A stretch of 64,000 nucleotides of DNA from Diphasiastrum complanatum (GCA_029204225.1 CM055098.1:22943367-23007366); one strand, 5' to 3'; positions 14,912 through 28,242 are shown, counted from the first letter of the stretch. Made by a program: numbers and translations. Notes: generated by a model not told the origin, from the letters alone.

Positions 14912-15750
14912 TCAAAAGGTATCATCCATCTCAATAAGGCTAACTACTTGCTTATGGATATAAGTGTCCACTTTGGATCCTTCACTTATTCTCATAAGAA
15001 GTTTACAACTTACCTTTAAGATTGAAAACTTACAATTTTCATCTTTATGAATTAACACATCATTCATGATCTTATTGAAACCAAAAGATCCTACATTATG
15101 AAGACATTTCCATTCCTTGACTTCATAACAAAAATCTTTACAAAAAAAATAGTTTGTCATAAGTTGACATGAGAGCATAAATGAGACTATTTTCATTTTG
15201 TGTGCTCCTCCTTATTCTTGATTGATTTCTCTTGGATCATAACAATAAGTTTGAACTTATCTAAAGTCCCAAGCAAAATACTTTCCAAGGACATGAAATA
15301 AATCCAATTTACTTTCATGAAAGTGACATCTATCTTTGCATCTTGAACCAAACAATGCACTTCCAAATGAAATTTTTTAAAAGGTTTGACATGTGTTGTG
15401 ATGGACTCTTGAAGACAAATCTTGCAAGTCCTTGTGAGACTCCAAGCCTCATTCACCTTTCCACAAAGGAAACACCTTTCCTTGGATTTGTCCTTCTTGT
15501 ATTTGCATTTCGAATTTGAATCTCCATCCTTCACCTCGGCCCCCTTTCTTTGGTTGTCCTTGGATGGATTGGTCTTCTTTTTGTAGCATCTTGAGGAAAA
15601 ATATCCACCCTTGCCACAAAGGTTGCACTTAAGAACCTTATTTGCCTTCAATAGGATGCCACCTATTGATGCCATGTGAAACAAAACTTGTGATATGATT
15701 CTACAAATGTAATTTGTGACTCTCAAGAGACTAGATTTGAACATATTCAA
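14912..15750 (-). pseudogene. Copia C gag remnant with zinc knuckle
   Basis: Two adjoining minus-strand frames. The first (15750-15193) holds CNLCGKGGYFSSRC (C-x2-C-x4-[Y for H]-x4-C) followed by a Lys-rich stretch and a second Cys cluster (CFLCGKVNEAW). The second (15196-14912) has no clear domain. The knuckle His is replaced by Tyr. It would be a nucleocapsid-type gag, now non-functional. Confidence 0.5.
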
Positions 15751-15889
15751 TAGTCTAGAAGGACCTACAAAAGATCTAGCTCACAAACTTAAGAATCAAT
15801 CTTCACACTAATGACTAGTCGCTTGGAAACTTTGCTTTGATCACTAAGACAAAAACACACAATCTTTGAATCAAATCACAAAAGAAATC

Positions 15890-16620
15890 AGATCCAAACA
15901 CTCCTATTGGATTCAACAAATACCAATGATTCTTTCTTTTGAGAGTTGAAATGGATATGAAAAGATTTGGCACCTAGATTTTCCTTTTCACTTGACTAGT
16001 TCTCTCAACACTTGAGATTCTTGAACAAAAGATGGGTTTTGTTTCAAAACACATGAAAATCAAACTTAACTACTTCTTTTGGACTCACTCTTTTTTTACC
16101 CAAATAATCTCACTCTTGAGATTTAGAATAAATTTGATTTGATTTGACAACAAATTATACCACCAATTTTTACAAAACATAGGATCTACACTAGGTCACT
16201 CAAACTTGACATGTACATTTGATTCAAACACATAAAATTAAGATCCAATCACCCCTTTTGGAATCCCCAAAAAATCTCACTCTTGAGATTTGGAATGGAT
16301 TTTTAATAGTTTGATAACAACCTATGTCAAGAATTTTATACAAAGCTTAAAAATTAGACATCTAGAGATTCACAAAGATCCCAACCATGCATGAATGCTC
16401 AAATATGGACTCCTCCTCATTCCAGACATCCAATGGGATCACAACTTGACCCTCACACTCTCACAAAGAAAGTTGAATGGAACTAATTTGAGTTTCATAC
16501 AAACTATGTCAATTTTTGCTCAATAAATTGAATTCATTCACCCCTATTGGATTCCACCAATGACTCTACCTCTTAAGAGTTGGAATGAAATTCAAAATCA
16601 GAATTTGTGATTCTTCTCAC
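15890..16620. repeat. diverged direct repeats in the Copia C leader
   Basis: A module with TTTTGGA, then CTCACTCTTGAGATTTGGAATGGATTT-like sequence, recurs near 15900-15960, 16075-16150, 16245-16330 and 16540-16590, with spacing of about 170-290 bp and considerable divergence. Confidence 0.55.
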
Positions 16621-17269
16621 TAAGATATTGTGCTTCAAAGAGCTAATGCCACTTAGAAAGATTTGATCACCTAGGAGAAGACAAACTCTCAACCAATACC
16701 AACACAAAATGAGCTTCTAGATCTTGCCCTCTACAAAGGAAGGAACTCTTAGAAAATTGGATCTCTCTCTACACATTTGCCATACACACCTCAATGACTC
16801 TTTTCAAGCCTCAAAAACACTCAAACATATTGAGTAGGGTTGAACAATGTGACTTGGATCTCAATCTCTTTTCTAGAACTCTCAATTGAAGCCAATCTAT
16901 GTCAAATTCTACAAACGATTTGCATAGATTTCACTTGGAGGACAGATCCAAGGATGTTTTCTAGCAAGTTTATGCTTTTAAACTTGACCCTATCACTCTT
17001 GAACAAATCTAGGGTGATGGTAGAATGGATTTCAAAGTCTCACCTTGCATATCACTCCTTAATCTATGATTTTTGGCAATATCTCTCTCAACTTCAACAT
17101 ACACTCAAAAAATCAGAGAATCACATTTAATGCACCTGAATCAAGCTTCAAATTAATTACTTGGATGATCTAATCCAAGAACAAATCATAGGACTAGAAT
17201 CTCTATAGAAAATGCTTGAATTTGCACTAAAAATCACTAAATTTGGGTGTATGAGTCAAATTATGCATC

Positions 17270-17620
17270 AATTTAAATTTTATCAACCAAAACTAGATCT
17301 GTACAGCCCCACACGTGTGGAAGGTACACCTACAGCCTACAACAAGTTTTGGTACAAAAATATTGAGTCTATCAATCCATTCAAACTCTCTACCTCAAGA
17401 TTAGCTATTTTTCACAAACTTGCTAATTTGGGTGCATGAGCAGCAAATTGTAACATAAGGCTCAAAAACTGGTATTGTACATCCTCAAATGTGTGAAGAG
17501 TACCCCTGCAGCCCACAACCAAGTTGGATGCAAAAATTTTGAGTATACCTATCCAATCCAACTCGCCACATCATAATTAACTAGTTTCCAAAAACTTGCT
17601 AATTTGGGCTTAGTTTTGGA
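17270..17620. repeat. tandem duplication of about 150-170 bp
   Basis: The block at about 17285-17450 (CACACGTGTGGAAGGTACACC, CAGCC, ACAACAAGTTTTGG, CAAACTTGCTAATTTGGG) recurs diverged at about 17460-17620 (AAATGTGTGAAGAGTACCCC, CAGCCCACAACC, AAACTTGCTAATTTGGG). Confidence 0.6.
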
Positions 17621-17657
17621 TCAATTCCATCCAATCTCAATAAATCCTCTTGTACTT

Positions 17658-17670
17658 GGCTCTGATACCA
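17658..17670 (-). other. tRNA primer-binding site of Copia C
   Basis: The minus strand reads TGGTATCAGAGCC directly after the LTR end, matching the plant initiator-Met tRNA 3' end used by many Copia elements. It fixes the element's orientation. Confidence 0.85.
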
Positions 17671-18503
17671 TGTGGAAATCTGCAAAATTGGACCAAGAAT
17701 GGATCCTAAAATGATCCACAAGAGTGATTGGATGTCAGATGCAATTGATCTACTAAATCTACACAAGATTTAGATCAATCTAGATCAAATTTAGATGAGA
17801 AAATCTAACAAGAACAATCATAAATGAAAGGGAATTGTACTTGCTGGTTTCACACGTGTGAAAACCTATCAGAGTATGGACTCCAGCCTGAAAACAAAGT
17901 ACAATATGATACAAACTCAAAACATTCAAAACAAATGAAGACAAATGGAGAGATTGACAAGAAATTGCCTCCAAAACCAAGATTGGTGTTGCTTAATGAT
18001 TATGGCCAAATGTGGCTCTATATATACAAAAAGTGGGAGCTCATGGTATTGATCATCCCTGTAATCTCACATGTGTGAGGGTGCCTTTTCATGTGATGAT
18101 TCATCACGCAAAATTGACACTTGGACAAAACCTTCTATTTTGAGCACTTTTGGTCCATGTTTCTTCTATGTAGAGAACTAGGAAAAACTCTTCTAGAAGT
18201 GCAAATTCAATTTCCTCAGCTTATACCACACGTGTGAAAAGACCTCTACACATGGGATTTGACACCTAATCCCATGATGTGGCTCATGCAATCTCTAGAT
18301 TGATGCCATGTGGCACATGACTAAAAAACATGATTTTGGCCTTTTTAGCCAATAGAACTTGATTTAAACTAAATGTACAAGCTATATAATTGTACTATGT
18401 GAGAAGTACATTTATTTCACATGTGAGAACAAGATCCACACGTGTAATCATTCTATATACATAGATTTGGCCTTGACCAAGCATAATTTTTGCATTTTTC
18501 ACA
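17671..18503 (-). repeat. 5' LTR of Copia C
   Basis: Bounded at 17671 by the primer site and, by matching termini (TGTGGAAAT ... ATTTTTCACA), at about 18503. TATATATA at 18019-18026 (minus sense) and the palindrome TTCACACGTGTGAA at 17849-17862, plus further CACACGTGTG at 18227-18236 and CTCACATGTGTGAG at 18066-18079. No second LTR found. Confidence 0.65.
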
Positions 18504-18537
18504 AACTTACCCAGTAACCAAGCTTTTCTTTAGAGAA

Positions 18538-19338
<801 letters not shown>

Positions 19339-19359
19339 CATAACATACTTGGAAAAAAA

Positions 19360-19660
19360 CAATTGGCCTGTTAATCATTAATGGGAAAGGCATGAACCAG
19401 AAAATACCTAATGAATATGAATTGGCCCGTTAATCATTAATGGGAAAGACATGGGGAGGAGGGCCAGGCATGAGAGGAGGGCCATGCATGCACGAGGAGG
19501 AGGGCCATGCATGCTTTTTTCCATACATGCATCCTCCTCCCCATCAATTTTAGTTGAAATAAAGTGTATGCATGGGTGAGGGAGGAGGATGCATGGGGTC
19601 CCTCACCCATGCATACAAAAGTGTACATAAGTTTAAATATATATATATACTAGTAAAGAG
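19360..19660. repeat. hairpin-rich dispersed repeat, copy 1
   Basis: Contains a direct pair of GTTAATCATTAATGGGAAAG (19381-19386 region and 19431 region), GGAGGAGGGCCATGCATG modules, and a perfect 18-bp inverted repeat (19566-19583 with 19599-19616, 15-bp loop), ending in a TACATAAGTTTAAATATATAT run. A diverged second copy is at 39590-39920. Confidence 0.7.
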
Positions 19661-19754
19661 TGTCCGTCGTTGATGGGCAATGGAGGCAAATCTAGGTGGC
19701 GGCCGATAATTTGGATGATGGCCAATTTCGCACATCTCGCATTACGAATATCTA

Positions 19755-20880
19755 ACATTAAAGTCTTTGGAAAAAAACGGGTCCTTGAAAAAATTTGAGT
19801 CCTTGAAAAAATTCAAGCCTTCGAAAAAAAATTCTAGTCTTTGGAAAAATTTTAGCTTTGAAAAAATTCGAGTCTTTAGAAGAAAAAAATCGAGTCTTTC
19901 GAAAAATTCGAGTGTTTTGAAAAATTCGACTTGACAATACAAAGGGTCCTTCGATCCTTCGGAAAAATTCAAATTGACAATTCGACCCTTCGGAAAAATT
20001 TGAGCCTTTGAAAAAATCAAGTCTTTGAAAAAATTCAAGTCTTTTGAAAAATTTGACCCTTAAAAAAAATTCGATCCTTCGAAAAAATTCGAGTCTTTCA
20101 AATCTTTCCAAGAATTCAAGTCTTCGAGAAAATTCGATGCTTTGGAAAAATTCGAGTCGTTGAAAAAATTTCAGTCTTAAAAAAATTTCGAGTCATATGA
20201 AAAATTTGATCCTTTGAAAAAATTTGAGTCATTGAAAAAATTCGAGTTTTTTTCGAAAAAATTGAGTCTGAGAAAAATTTGAGTCATTGGAAAAATTCGA
20301 TTCTTTGAAAAAATTCGATTTAGTGAAAAAATTTCGAGTCGTTCCAAAAAATCGAATCATTGGAAAATTCGATTTGTATCAAAAATTCGAGTCATTATAA
20401 AATTTGAGTTGTTCCAAAAAATCGAGTCGTTTGAAAAAAATAAGTCTTTCGGAAAAATCAAGTTTTTCAAAAAACTTGAGTCTTTAGAAAAATTCGAGTC
20501 TTTGAAAAAAAAATCGAGTCATAAGAAAAATTTGAGTCATATGAAAAATTCGAGTCTTTTGAAAAAAAAATTGAGTCTTTGAAAAAATTCGAGTCTTTGA
20601 AAAAATTTGAGTCTTTGATAAATTCGAGTTATTGAAAAAATTCGAACTTTTGAAAGAATTTGATCTTTTGAAAAAATTCGATTCATTGGCAAAAATTCGA
20701 GTCTTTGAAAAAATTCGAATCGTTTCAAAAATTTGAGTCTTTGGAAAAATTTGATTCTTTGGAAAAATTCAAGTCGTTCCAAAAATTTGAGTCTTAAGAG
20801 AAAGTCGAGTCATATGAAAAAATTCGAGTCTTTTGAAAAATTTGAGTCTTTGAAAAATTCGAGTCATTGGAAAATTAGAT
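19755..20880. repeat. 18-bp minisatellite, about 60 degenerate units
   Basis: Unit close to GAGTCTTTGAAAAAATTC, 16-20 bp, with frequent substitutions and A-run length changes across 1.1 kb. Minus-strand reading frames through it (FFQRLEFF-type) are translation of the repeat, not a gene. Its right end abuts a Helitron helicase fragment. It is not a CRISPR array: there are no unique spacers. Confidence 0.93.
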
Positions 20881-21335
20881 TGTCTGAATGTCGAGCTCTC
20901 ATTCAATTCTGTCGAAAAAATTTTAGACCGAGAGTGTGCGGTCCTACCACCTTTCATCAATAGTGCAGCACTCCCACACAATGCAAATGCCAATGCTATC
21001 TACTCTTATGCATGCACTATGACAACATAACACTATCACGGCAAATGACTACTCCACTTATTCCTGTCATTTATCAGAAGTCTGTGTCTGCAAGCATCTC
21101 TGAACGACTGAAACAACTCACCATCAATTGTGCGCAAGTCTTCAAAGCTGGTTGCACCTTTGACATGAGCCAAAAGAACTCGCATATAGAACCTCTTCCC
21201 TTCGAAAGGGTGTACAAAATACATGCGACCAATGGCAAGGGTCGTCTGCATGTTGATTCCTTGGATCTACCTATGTGTTCTCCTGTCGTCCTAATACTGC
21301 CTCGACAAGTCTGACTACAACAACTCTCGAGCCTC
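20880..21335 (-). pseudogene. Helitron helicase fragment (pre-helicase and PIF1 region)
   Basis: Minus-strand pieces in one frame: 21251-21040 reads IGRMYFVHPFEGKRFYMR, HVKGATSFEDLRTIDGE and FRDACRHRLL, the segment just before the helicase in plant Helitron proteins. After stops, 20990-20881 reads SAALLMKGGRTAHSRSKI, which is the conserved PIF1-type helicase segment (usually ASSGIAALLL...GGRTAHSRF). The Walker A region that should lie between is deleted. A different protein segment of a Helitron lies at 14040-14744 on the other strand. Confidence 0.85.
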
Positions 21336-22016
21336 CGAATCACCACTTCTGTTCAGCTCAAAGAATGTTGTCAAAGTGGTACTTGAACGTCCATCTATGA
21401 CCTCCTCTAAATTCACTCCCTCACTAAAGTACACCAATTCCTGTCCAGGGGGATGAACTGCTAGTCGGATCACAACGGGCTTTCATTCTGTGGATGTGTG
21501 AGAATGAAAACTGAGTCCTCGCAAAAGGTTGTGCAAAAAACCATACTATATTATTATTATTCTGGGGGGGGAAGGGGGGGGGGGTGTGTGTGTCGCACTT
21601 TCCCCGAGTTGAAATGAAAAAAATCACATTTGGTTGTGCATGTAAAAAAAAGTGTTGTAGCAATTTTTTTTTTTTGATTCCACCTTAGGAGTGGACCTCA
21701 AGAGACAACTTTTTCTTGTGCAAAAAAAAAACAATTGATTTTACTGGGATGTTGAGTCAATTACTCGAGGAGCAACCACTTTTCACATCGAAGTTCAAAG
21801 GAGAGATTCTACTCTGAGTTAAAAGATCAAAGGAAGAGATTCTACTCTAAGTTAAAAGCCTATGATCGTTGAAAATAAAGAAGACCTTTTTGCTTTGCAA
21901 AAAAATCAAATTGGTTTTATGGTAACGTTGAGTCAATCACTCTAGGAGCAACTACTTTTCTTGTAGAAGATCAAAGAAGAGATTCTGCATTTAAAAAAAA
22001 AAAAGATTGGATTGGC
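21336..22016. other. no gene; diverged short repeats and a G-run
   Basis: Contains a G-rich run (about 21566-21590) and a repeated module with GTTGAGTCAAT, ACTC, AGGAGCAAC and AGAGATTCTACTCT near 21730-21860 and 21925-21990. No coding signal seen. Confidence 0.5.
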
Positions 22017-22772
22017 CTACTTCATAAAATTTTTGCTACGTTTGGTGGGCGCACCAATCATGTCATGTGACATAAGGGAGCAAGCGACATTGCATATCTT
22101 GGTTTGAAGTTTGGGACAACTAATATGATCCTGAAATTGTAAATGATGCTGGCAGCAACATACTCCATCTGGATCATTCCCATATCTTTCCCGAGACAAA
22201 TGCGTGGACCTATTTGAAATGCAGGAAACTTGTATGGATTCGGTCACAAATATTCCGTCTTTCAGCCAGCGCTCTGGCTTGAATTTCAAATAGTCCTTCC
22301 CCCATACGCTTTCCATCCTGCCCACTTCGTAAGGATGGTATCCCACCGTCATATTCTTTCGGATGACTGATCCATCTGGCCACACATAATCTTGCATCGC
22401 AACCTTAACATCGACTGGTACAGGTGGGTAAAGACAGAGTGATTATGAAATAGCTGCTTGTAGGTAATTCATCTGCTTCAATTCATCGTAAGAGAAGGTA
22501 GTGCATGATCCTTGTTGCAATCTTTCCTGTTGTGTGTTTTTCTGTGTACTCTCTTCCACGTTTGTATTCATACTTTGTGACATTGATCTTTCATCTAATA
22601 GACTTTGTATTTCAACATAACAACTCTGCTAAACGTGCGGGTGAGTAGAGAGCGCCCTGAAGAACCAGGAGAGAGTCATGGCAGTAGTATCTTTGCCGGC
22701 CAATAGAAAACTGATAATCACATCCTTGAGAAACTCATCTCAATCAGGGAGTTCCTGGTTGTTCACCAAATC
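22017..22772 (-). pseudogene. CYP94-like cytochrome P450 pseudogene, 3' part
   Basis: Minus strand, from the Copia1 insertion at 22772. The I-helix (FLLAGKDTTAMTLSWFF, near 22720-22670) is intact in pattern. Then a stop after THPHV, the K-helix ExxR region reading AAIS*SLC (the Glu is a stop, the Arg a Cys), SVIRKNMTVGYHPYEVGRM, FKPERWL (PERF-type), and after a 1-base deletion the heme loop [10 protein letters not shown] in another frame (near 22220-22190). CYP94 enzymes are fatty-acid and jasmonate omega-hydroxylases of the ER and their genes are normally intronless. The 5' part is at 38660-39395. Confidence 0.85.
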
Positions 22773-23454
22773 TGTAAAAATTACAGCAAATAAGGATCCT
22801 AAAACACTTGAAATGATGAGAGAAACAATAGATTATGATTTCATAAGATTAGCACAAGTTGAACCATCAAAATCCATCAAAAATCTATGCTTGAACCTCA
22901 CTAAATGGCCCAAATCCTTGAAGAAGGCTTCACACGTGTGAAATTACGGCCTTCCACAGTCTGAGTACTGTACACCAGACCTACATTCAATCCTATAATC
23001 ATTAGTAATCACAAGTACTCAAACAATTATGAACATAGAGAGCAATTGCACCATTATGAGAGAAAAAACATGAAATTGCTTGATTGATTTTGGTGAGATA
23101 TCATCACCTATATATACATGATCCATCACGGTTTTGGGCAGGTATGAGTAGCCCTAAACCTATCCCTAATGCTAATTTTGGTGGATCTTTCATCCCTACC
23201 AAGTTAGGGTTGGAATCTTGGAGATCCTTCAACAATGCAAAAATTACCAAAAATAGCTCCTATTTTTTCTCCCTTGTATCTAAGCATAATTTGGACTCAT
23301 TCCAAAGGTTCTAACACTTAGGTCTACTTGAGAACATCCTTATGAATGGAATCCTATGCTATTTGGCACGTGTGACAAGCCACATCATGACCATCTAACT
23401 ATTTACAAGTCATATGACCAAAACTAGTCAAGCTAGAATTGTGAATTTTTAACA
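22773..23454 (-). repeat. 3' LTR of Copia1
   Basis: 682 bp, bounded TGTAAAAATT ... AATTTTTAACA, identical to 28243-28924. Contains the palindrome TTCACACGTGTGAA at 22929-22942. Confidence 0.95.
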
Positions 23455-26400
23455 CTCCTGCTCACTATCTAGCTTGGTTGAATCATTGCTTTACTAATCA
23501 CTCCAAGTGATGATCTGAACTTCATAAAAGGTGTCTTTTGAAGTGGTTTAGTAAGTAGATCAGCTACACATTCATTGCTTGGAACATGCTCCAAAGCAAT
23601 CTCCTTGGCTTGCACCATTTCTATCACAAAGTGATGGCATATCTCAATGTGCTTAGATCTTGCATGGAAGATTGGGTTAGATGCAAGGTGTTGGGCTGAT
23701 ATATTGTCATTGTAGATGATTGGTGCCTCCTCTGAATCCATGATCTTTAGTTCCACCAATAATCTCAAAAAGTACCTCCTTTGTAGTGGTTGTCAAAGCT
23801 TTGTACTCGGCCTCGGTTGAAGATAGAGATATAGTTTCTTGCTTTTTTGAAAGCCATGAAACCACACCTTCTCCTATGAAAGTTGAATAGGCACTTGTTG
23901 ATTTCCTATCCCTCTTGTCCCCTGCAAAATCTGAATCACTAAATTCATGAAGGTTAATCACATCTCCTCTATATAGAATCCCAAAATCCAATGTACCCGA
24001 GATGTATCTTAGAATCCTCTTAGCCTTTTTCCAATGGATATTCAATGGCTTTTGCATGGATTGGCTCAACCTACATACACTAAAGCTAAGATCTGGTCTA
24101 GTTATAGTGATCCACATTAAGGAACCTATAAGTTGCCTAAACAAAGTGATGTCCATGAAGGATCTTTCATCATCTTCATTTGGCACTTTTACATCTTGCT
24201 CCATTGGTGTGTCAACACTTTTGCATACTTCCATCTTAAACTTCTTCGAAAGACTTTGAGCATAGTTTACTTGACTTATAAAGATAAAATCAGACCCTCT
24301 AAGTACTTCTATGCCTAAGATGAAGTGAAGACACCCTAGATCTACCATCTTGAACTCTAAGGATAGATCTATCTTGATTTTTTCAATACCATCAACACTA
24401 TTTCCACTAATGATGATATCATCTACATAAATGAGTAAAAGTACAATACCAACATCATCAAACTTAATGTAAAGAGTGGGATCATATTCACTTTGAACAA
24501 AAGAAAGTGAAATAAGATAGCAATGTAGTCTTGAATTCCAAGATCTCGAGGCTTGCTTCAAGCCATAGATGCTTCTTTGGAGATGGCATACTTTGTTCTC
24601 CATTCCATGCTTGATGAACCCTTGTGGCTACTCCATATAGATATCCTCTTCCAAAAAACCATTCAAGAAAGCATTAGAGACATCCATTTGACATAGAATC
24701 CATCCAAAATGTGATGCAAGTGCAATGATTAGTCTTATTGTGGCCATCTTGGCCACGGGTGCAAAAGTTTCCTCATAGTCTATCCCTCTCTCTTGAGCAT
24801 AACCTTTTGCAACTAATCTTGCTTTATGTTTGTTAACACTCCCATTTGCATTCAACTTAAGCTTGAAGACCCACTTGCATCCTATTACATTCCTTTGAGG
24901 TCTCTCAACAAGCAACCAAGTTTCATTCTCAATCAAGGCATCATACTCATCCAACATAGCTTTATACCATTCTTTGGAGTTCAATGCATCTTCAACATTA
25001 GACGGTTCTTCAAAACTAGATAAAGCATAAGGAGTGGATGATATACCCTCAACTTGCTGTCCTTTGCCTTGATATGTGAGCCTTGATGGCTCCACTTTTG
25101 CCCTTGAAGATCTCCTTGGTGTGATAGGTGGGTTTGGTGCTTGCTCCTCCATGAGCTCCTCCTCAAAACCAAGATCTTGCTCCTCGGCCATCTTCTTCTT
25201 GATTGTTGGAGCACTTGAGCCTTCTTCAAGCATATGCATATGATGTTCATCAAAGATGACATCCCTTGAAACAACAAATTTGTTCAAGGATGGGAGATAG
25301 ACTTTGTAGCCCTTGCTTGAGCTTGCATATCCAAGCATGATCCTCTTGTGGAAGATGGATCCTCCTTGGTTCTTGTTTCCAATGGCACATGCACATAACA
25401 TATACACCCAAAAACTTTCAAGTGATTAAGATTGGGTTTCTTTCCATACAACATCTCATATGGAGTTTTGCCTTCAATTGCTTTGCAAGACACCCTATTC
25501 ATCAAGTATTTTGCACATACAAGAGACTCACCCCAAAAGGATTTGGGAAAACAAGCATCTAATCTTAAAGCCTTAGAACATTCACATAATGTTCTATTCC
25601 TTCTTTCAGCAACTCCATTTTGTTGAGGAGTGTAAGGACAAGAAGTCTCTTTCTTGATCCCTTCCTCCTCACAAAAGGCCTTGAACTCATTGGAGATGAA
25701 TTCTCCACCATTGTCACTTCTAAGGATCTTGATGCTATGATTATGATGCTTTTCCACAAACAACTTGAACTTTACAAAAGTATCAAATACTTGAGACTTG
25801 AAGGAAAGTAAGAACACCCAACAATATCTTGAGTAGTCATCAATGAAGGTTAAAAACATGGATGAACCTCCATTAGATTTGGTGCTAGCAATGTGCACAT
25901 CCGAGTGTATGAGTTCAAGAGGATGAGATGACTTTGTGATGGAGTTAGGAAACACCTTCTTATGTGCCTTGGATAAGGCGTAAGCTTCACAAACCTTGTC
26001 TTCCTTCCCAATAGACCTTGGTAGGCCTAAAGCATACTCCTCCTTGATCATAGCCTCCATGGAACCCGAGTTGACATGTCCAAGTCTTTTGTGCCATAAA
26101 GTAAAGGTAGATATCTTGCTCTTCTCGGCCAACATGACAACATTAGTATCCACAAATGCATCCAGCTTATAAAGTTTGCCAAGTCTAGTGCCCTTAGCCA
26201 CTATCTTACCCTTCTTCTTGATGAAACATTCATTTGAAGCAAAGTCAACATTGAAACCATTGTCTACCATTTGGCCAACACTTAGTAGATTCTTTGTTAT
26301 TGTAGGAATGTACAAAACACCTTCTATGTTGATCTTTTTGGAAGATCCTAAGCAAAGGGGAATGCTACCAACTCCTTCAATCTTACAAGCTTCATCATTT

Positions 26401-27431
26401 GCTGTATAGATAGACTTTATAGGTCCATCATAAGATAATAGAGAAGAGAAAAACTCCCTTTTACTAGTCATGTGTGAACTAGCACCCGAGTCAATCCACC
26501 AAGGATCTTCTCCTTTGAAGCTTGTTGAAGAAAATATGGACATCATGAGAGAGTCCTCATGTGAACTCTCCTCCTCCTCCTCTTTGCTCATGTTGGCTTG
26601 GCTTTGATCTTGCTTCCTCTTGAAGCATTCCGAGGCATAATGCCCCATCTTGCTACAATAGTAGCACTTCACCTTTGATTTGTCCTTCTTGACTTTGGTG
26701 GTTGATGGAGATGCCTTTGGGGGTCCTTCTTGATCCTCAAGCTTTGTAGACTTCTTGAATGTTGATCCTTTGCCTTTGGACTTGCCTTTGCCTTTGGTGA
26801 AGAGAGCTTGGTCATCTCCACCTTGGATGGAAAGCCTATCCATCCTCTCTTGCATTTGGCTCCTTCTTGATTCCTCGGCCATGAGCGTGCCTTGGAGTTC
26901 TTCAAGTATGGGTAGCTTACCCATAATTGCATATCCCTGAACCAAATTGTCAAATTCAAAGCTTAGTCCATTCAATATGAGTTGAACAAGCTCTTCATCC
27001 TTGATAGGTTCACCTATAAAGGCTAGCTCTTTGTTCAATTCTTTTACTCTTAGGACAAAAGTATGTGCACTCTCTCCTTTCTTTTGATAGCTTCTATAGA
27101 TTTGATTCTTCAAAGCTAACATTCTAGTTTGGTTCTTGGATTCATAGACCTTTTGCAAAGTCTCCCAAGCATCTTGAGCTGAAGTGCAATCTCCTACCTC
27201 TCTTAAGAGTTCATTTGCAACATTCATTTTTATGCAATGTAGTGCAACATTGCACCTCTTGATGTATTTGGCTTTTTCTTGAGGATGAATAGGTTCACCC
27301 TCCTTACCATTTACAATTTCCATCAGATCTTGCATGATCATGATAGATTCCATTCTAACTTTCCATATGGAATAGTTAGTTTTGTTGAGCCTTTCATTAG
27401 TATCCAAAAGATATGCATTTATAGATGCCAT
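23455..27431 (-). pseudogene. Copia1 gag-pol polyprotein, three lesions
   Basis: Starts at the ATG of MASINAYLL (27431). Order: gag (about residues 1-230), zinc knuckle CYYCSKMGHYASEC, protease WWIDSGASSHMT, integrase (HKRLGHV zinc finger, then HSDVH, TFIDDYSRY, TPQQNGVAERRN), RT (KCWVFKLK-type, YGLKQASRSWN, YVDDIIISG) and RNase H (SDSDFAGD, STEAEYKAL). Lesions: a frameshift near 25340, a TAG at 24628-24630, and a frameshift in a T-run near 23770. In the integrase zinc finger the CxxC pair reads CEAY, so one zinc ligand is lost. Otherwise catalytic residues are all present. It could be a dead copy mobilised in trans, or the indels could be assembly errors. Confidence 0.93.
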
Positions 27432-28230
27432 CTAGTCTCCTAATCAAGGACTTGACACAAATGAAGGTTACTTCTATTGATTTGATTGAAGGTCTACCTT
27501 ATCCCACTTCTTAGGGACCTGAAAAGATCAGTAATAGACTTCCTATAAAGATCTAAGAATGATCTCTAACAAAATCAAATCATAGAATACTAGAAACAAT
27601 GCACTTGCTTGATTGAAGTAGACAATACTAGTAGAATTGCCCATCTTTCTATAAAGAACATTAAAGCTTCCAAATGATCTGATCAAGAGTGAATTTCAGC
27701 AACCTAATATACTTCCAAAATCACTTGTAAAAGTTCTAAATGGAACTTAATGAGGATGCAACACAATCTACTATCCAATCACAAGCAAAAAATGATCAAA
27801 ATTGATGAAAAATTGATCTAATTTGGTGCATAAGTCAAGCAATGGTTGGACTGAACCTAAATCACTTTAGGAGGTGCCTACTACACCTTAGAACAGCCTT
27901 GAAGAGTCCCCAAAACTCTGATCTTCCCTCTCCTTGAATGCTAGAAAGCCTTCTCTATGAAATCACCTCCAAAACTCGCTTAGAAATCAATGCTTGGAGC
28001 AAGCAAAACTTGCTATCTTGGTAATGTGAATTGAATTCAACATTGCCTCTGGTTTTAGACACCTAAACACCTGCAAATGAAGTCACACAACACCAATCTC
28101 CAATGTATTTGACTCACTTTGAGTTCTAGAATCAATACTAGATGCTAAGATCCAATCTACACAAGATTTAGATCAAAAATTGTGATCAAATTGAATGCAA
28201 ACCAAGGATTTAGCTCATTTCAGCCTTTAG

Positions 28231-28242
28231 GCTCTGATACCA
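28231..28242 (-). other. tRNA primer-binding site of Copia1
   Basis: Minus strand TGGTATCAGAGC immediately next to the 5' LTR, complementary to initiator-Met tRNA. Confidence 0.92.

Larger units (their letters stand above)
14880..18503 (-). mobile_element. Copia C: minus-strand element reduced to gag remnant, leader repeats, primer site and 5' LTR
   Basis: In element order: 5' LTR (18503-17671), tRNA primer site (17670-17658), a long AT-rich leader with diverged repeats (17620-15890), and a gag remnant with zinc knuckles (15750-14912). No protease, integrase, RT or 3' LTR is found before the Helitron fragment at 14744. The left boundary is approximate. Confidence 0.65.

Noticed and set aside
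19755-20880. Possible CRISPR-like array
   Set aside because: Units are contiguous and degenerate with no unique spacers, in a plant genome.
19742-20993. Minus-strand frames rich in FFQRLEFF
   Set aside because: The pattern is the 18-bp minisatellite read in frame; no start context and no similarity to a protein.
21012-21314. Plus-strand frame of 100 codons
   Set aside because: It is antisense to the Helitron helicase fragment, which has clear family similarity.
23084-23314. 76-codon frame, repeated at 28554-28784
   Set aside because: Lies wholly within the two identical Copia1 LTRs, on the strand opposite to the element.
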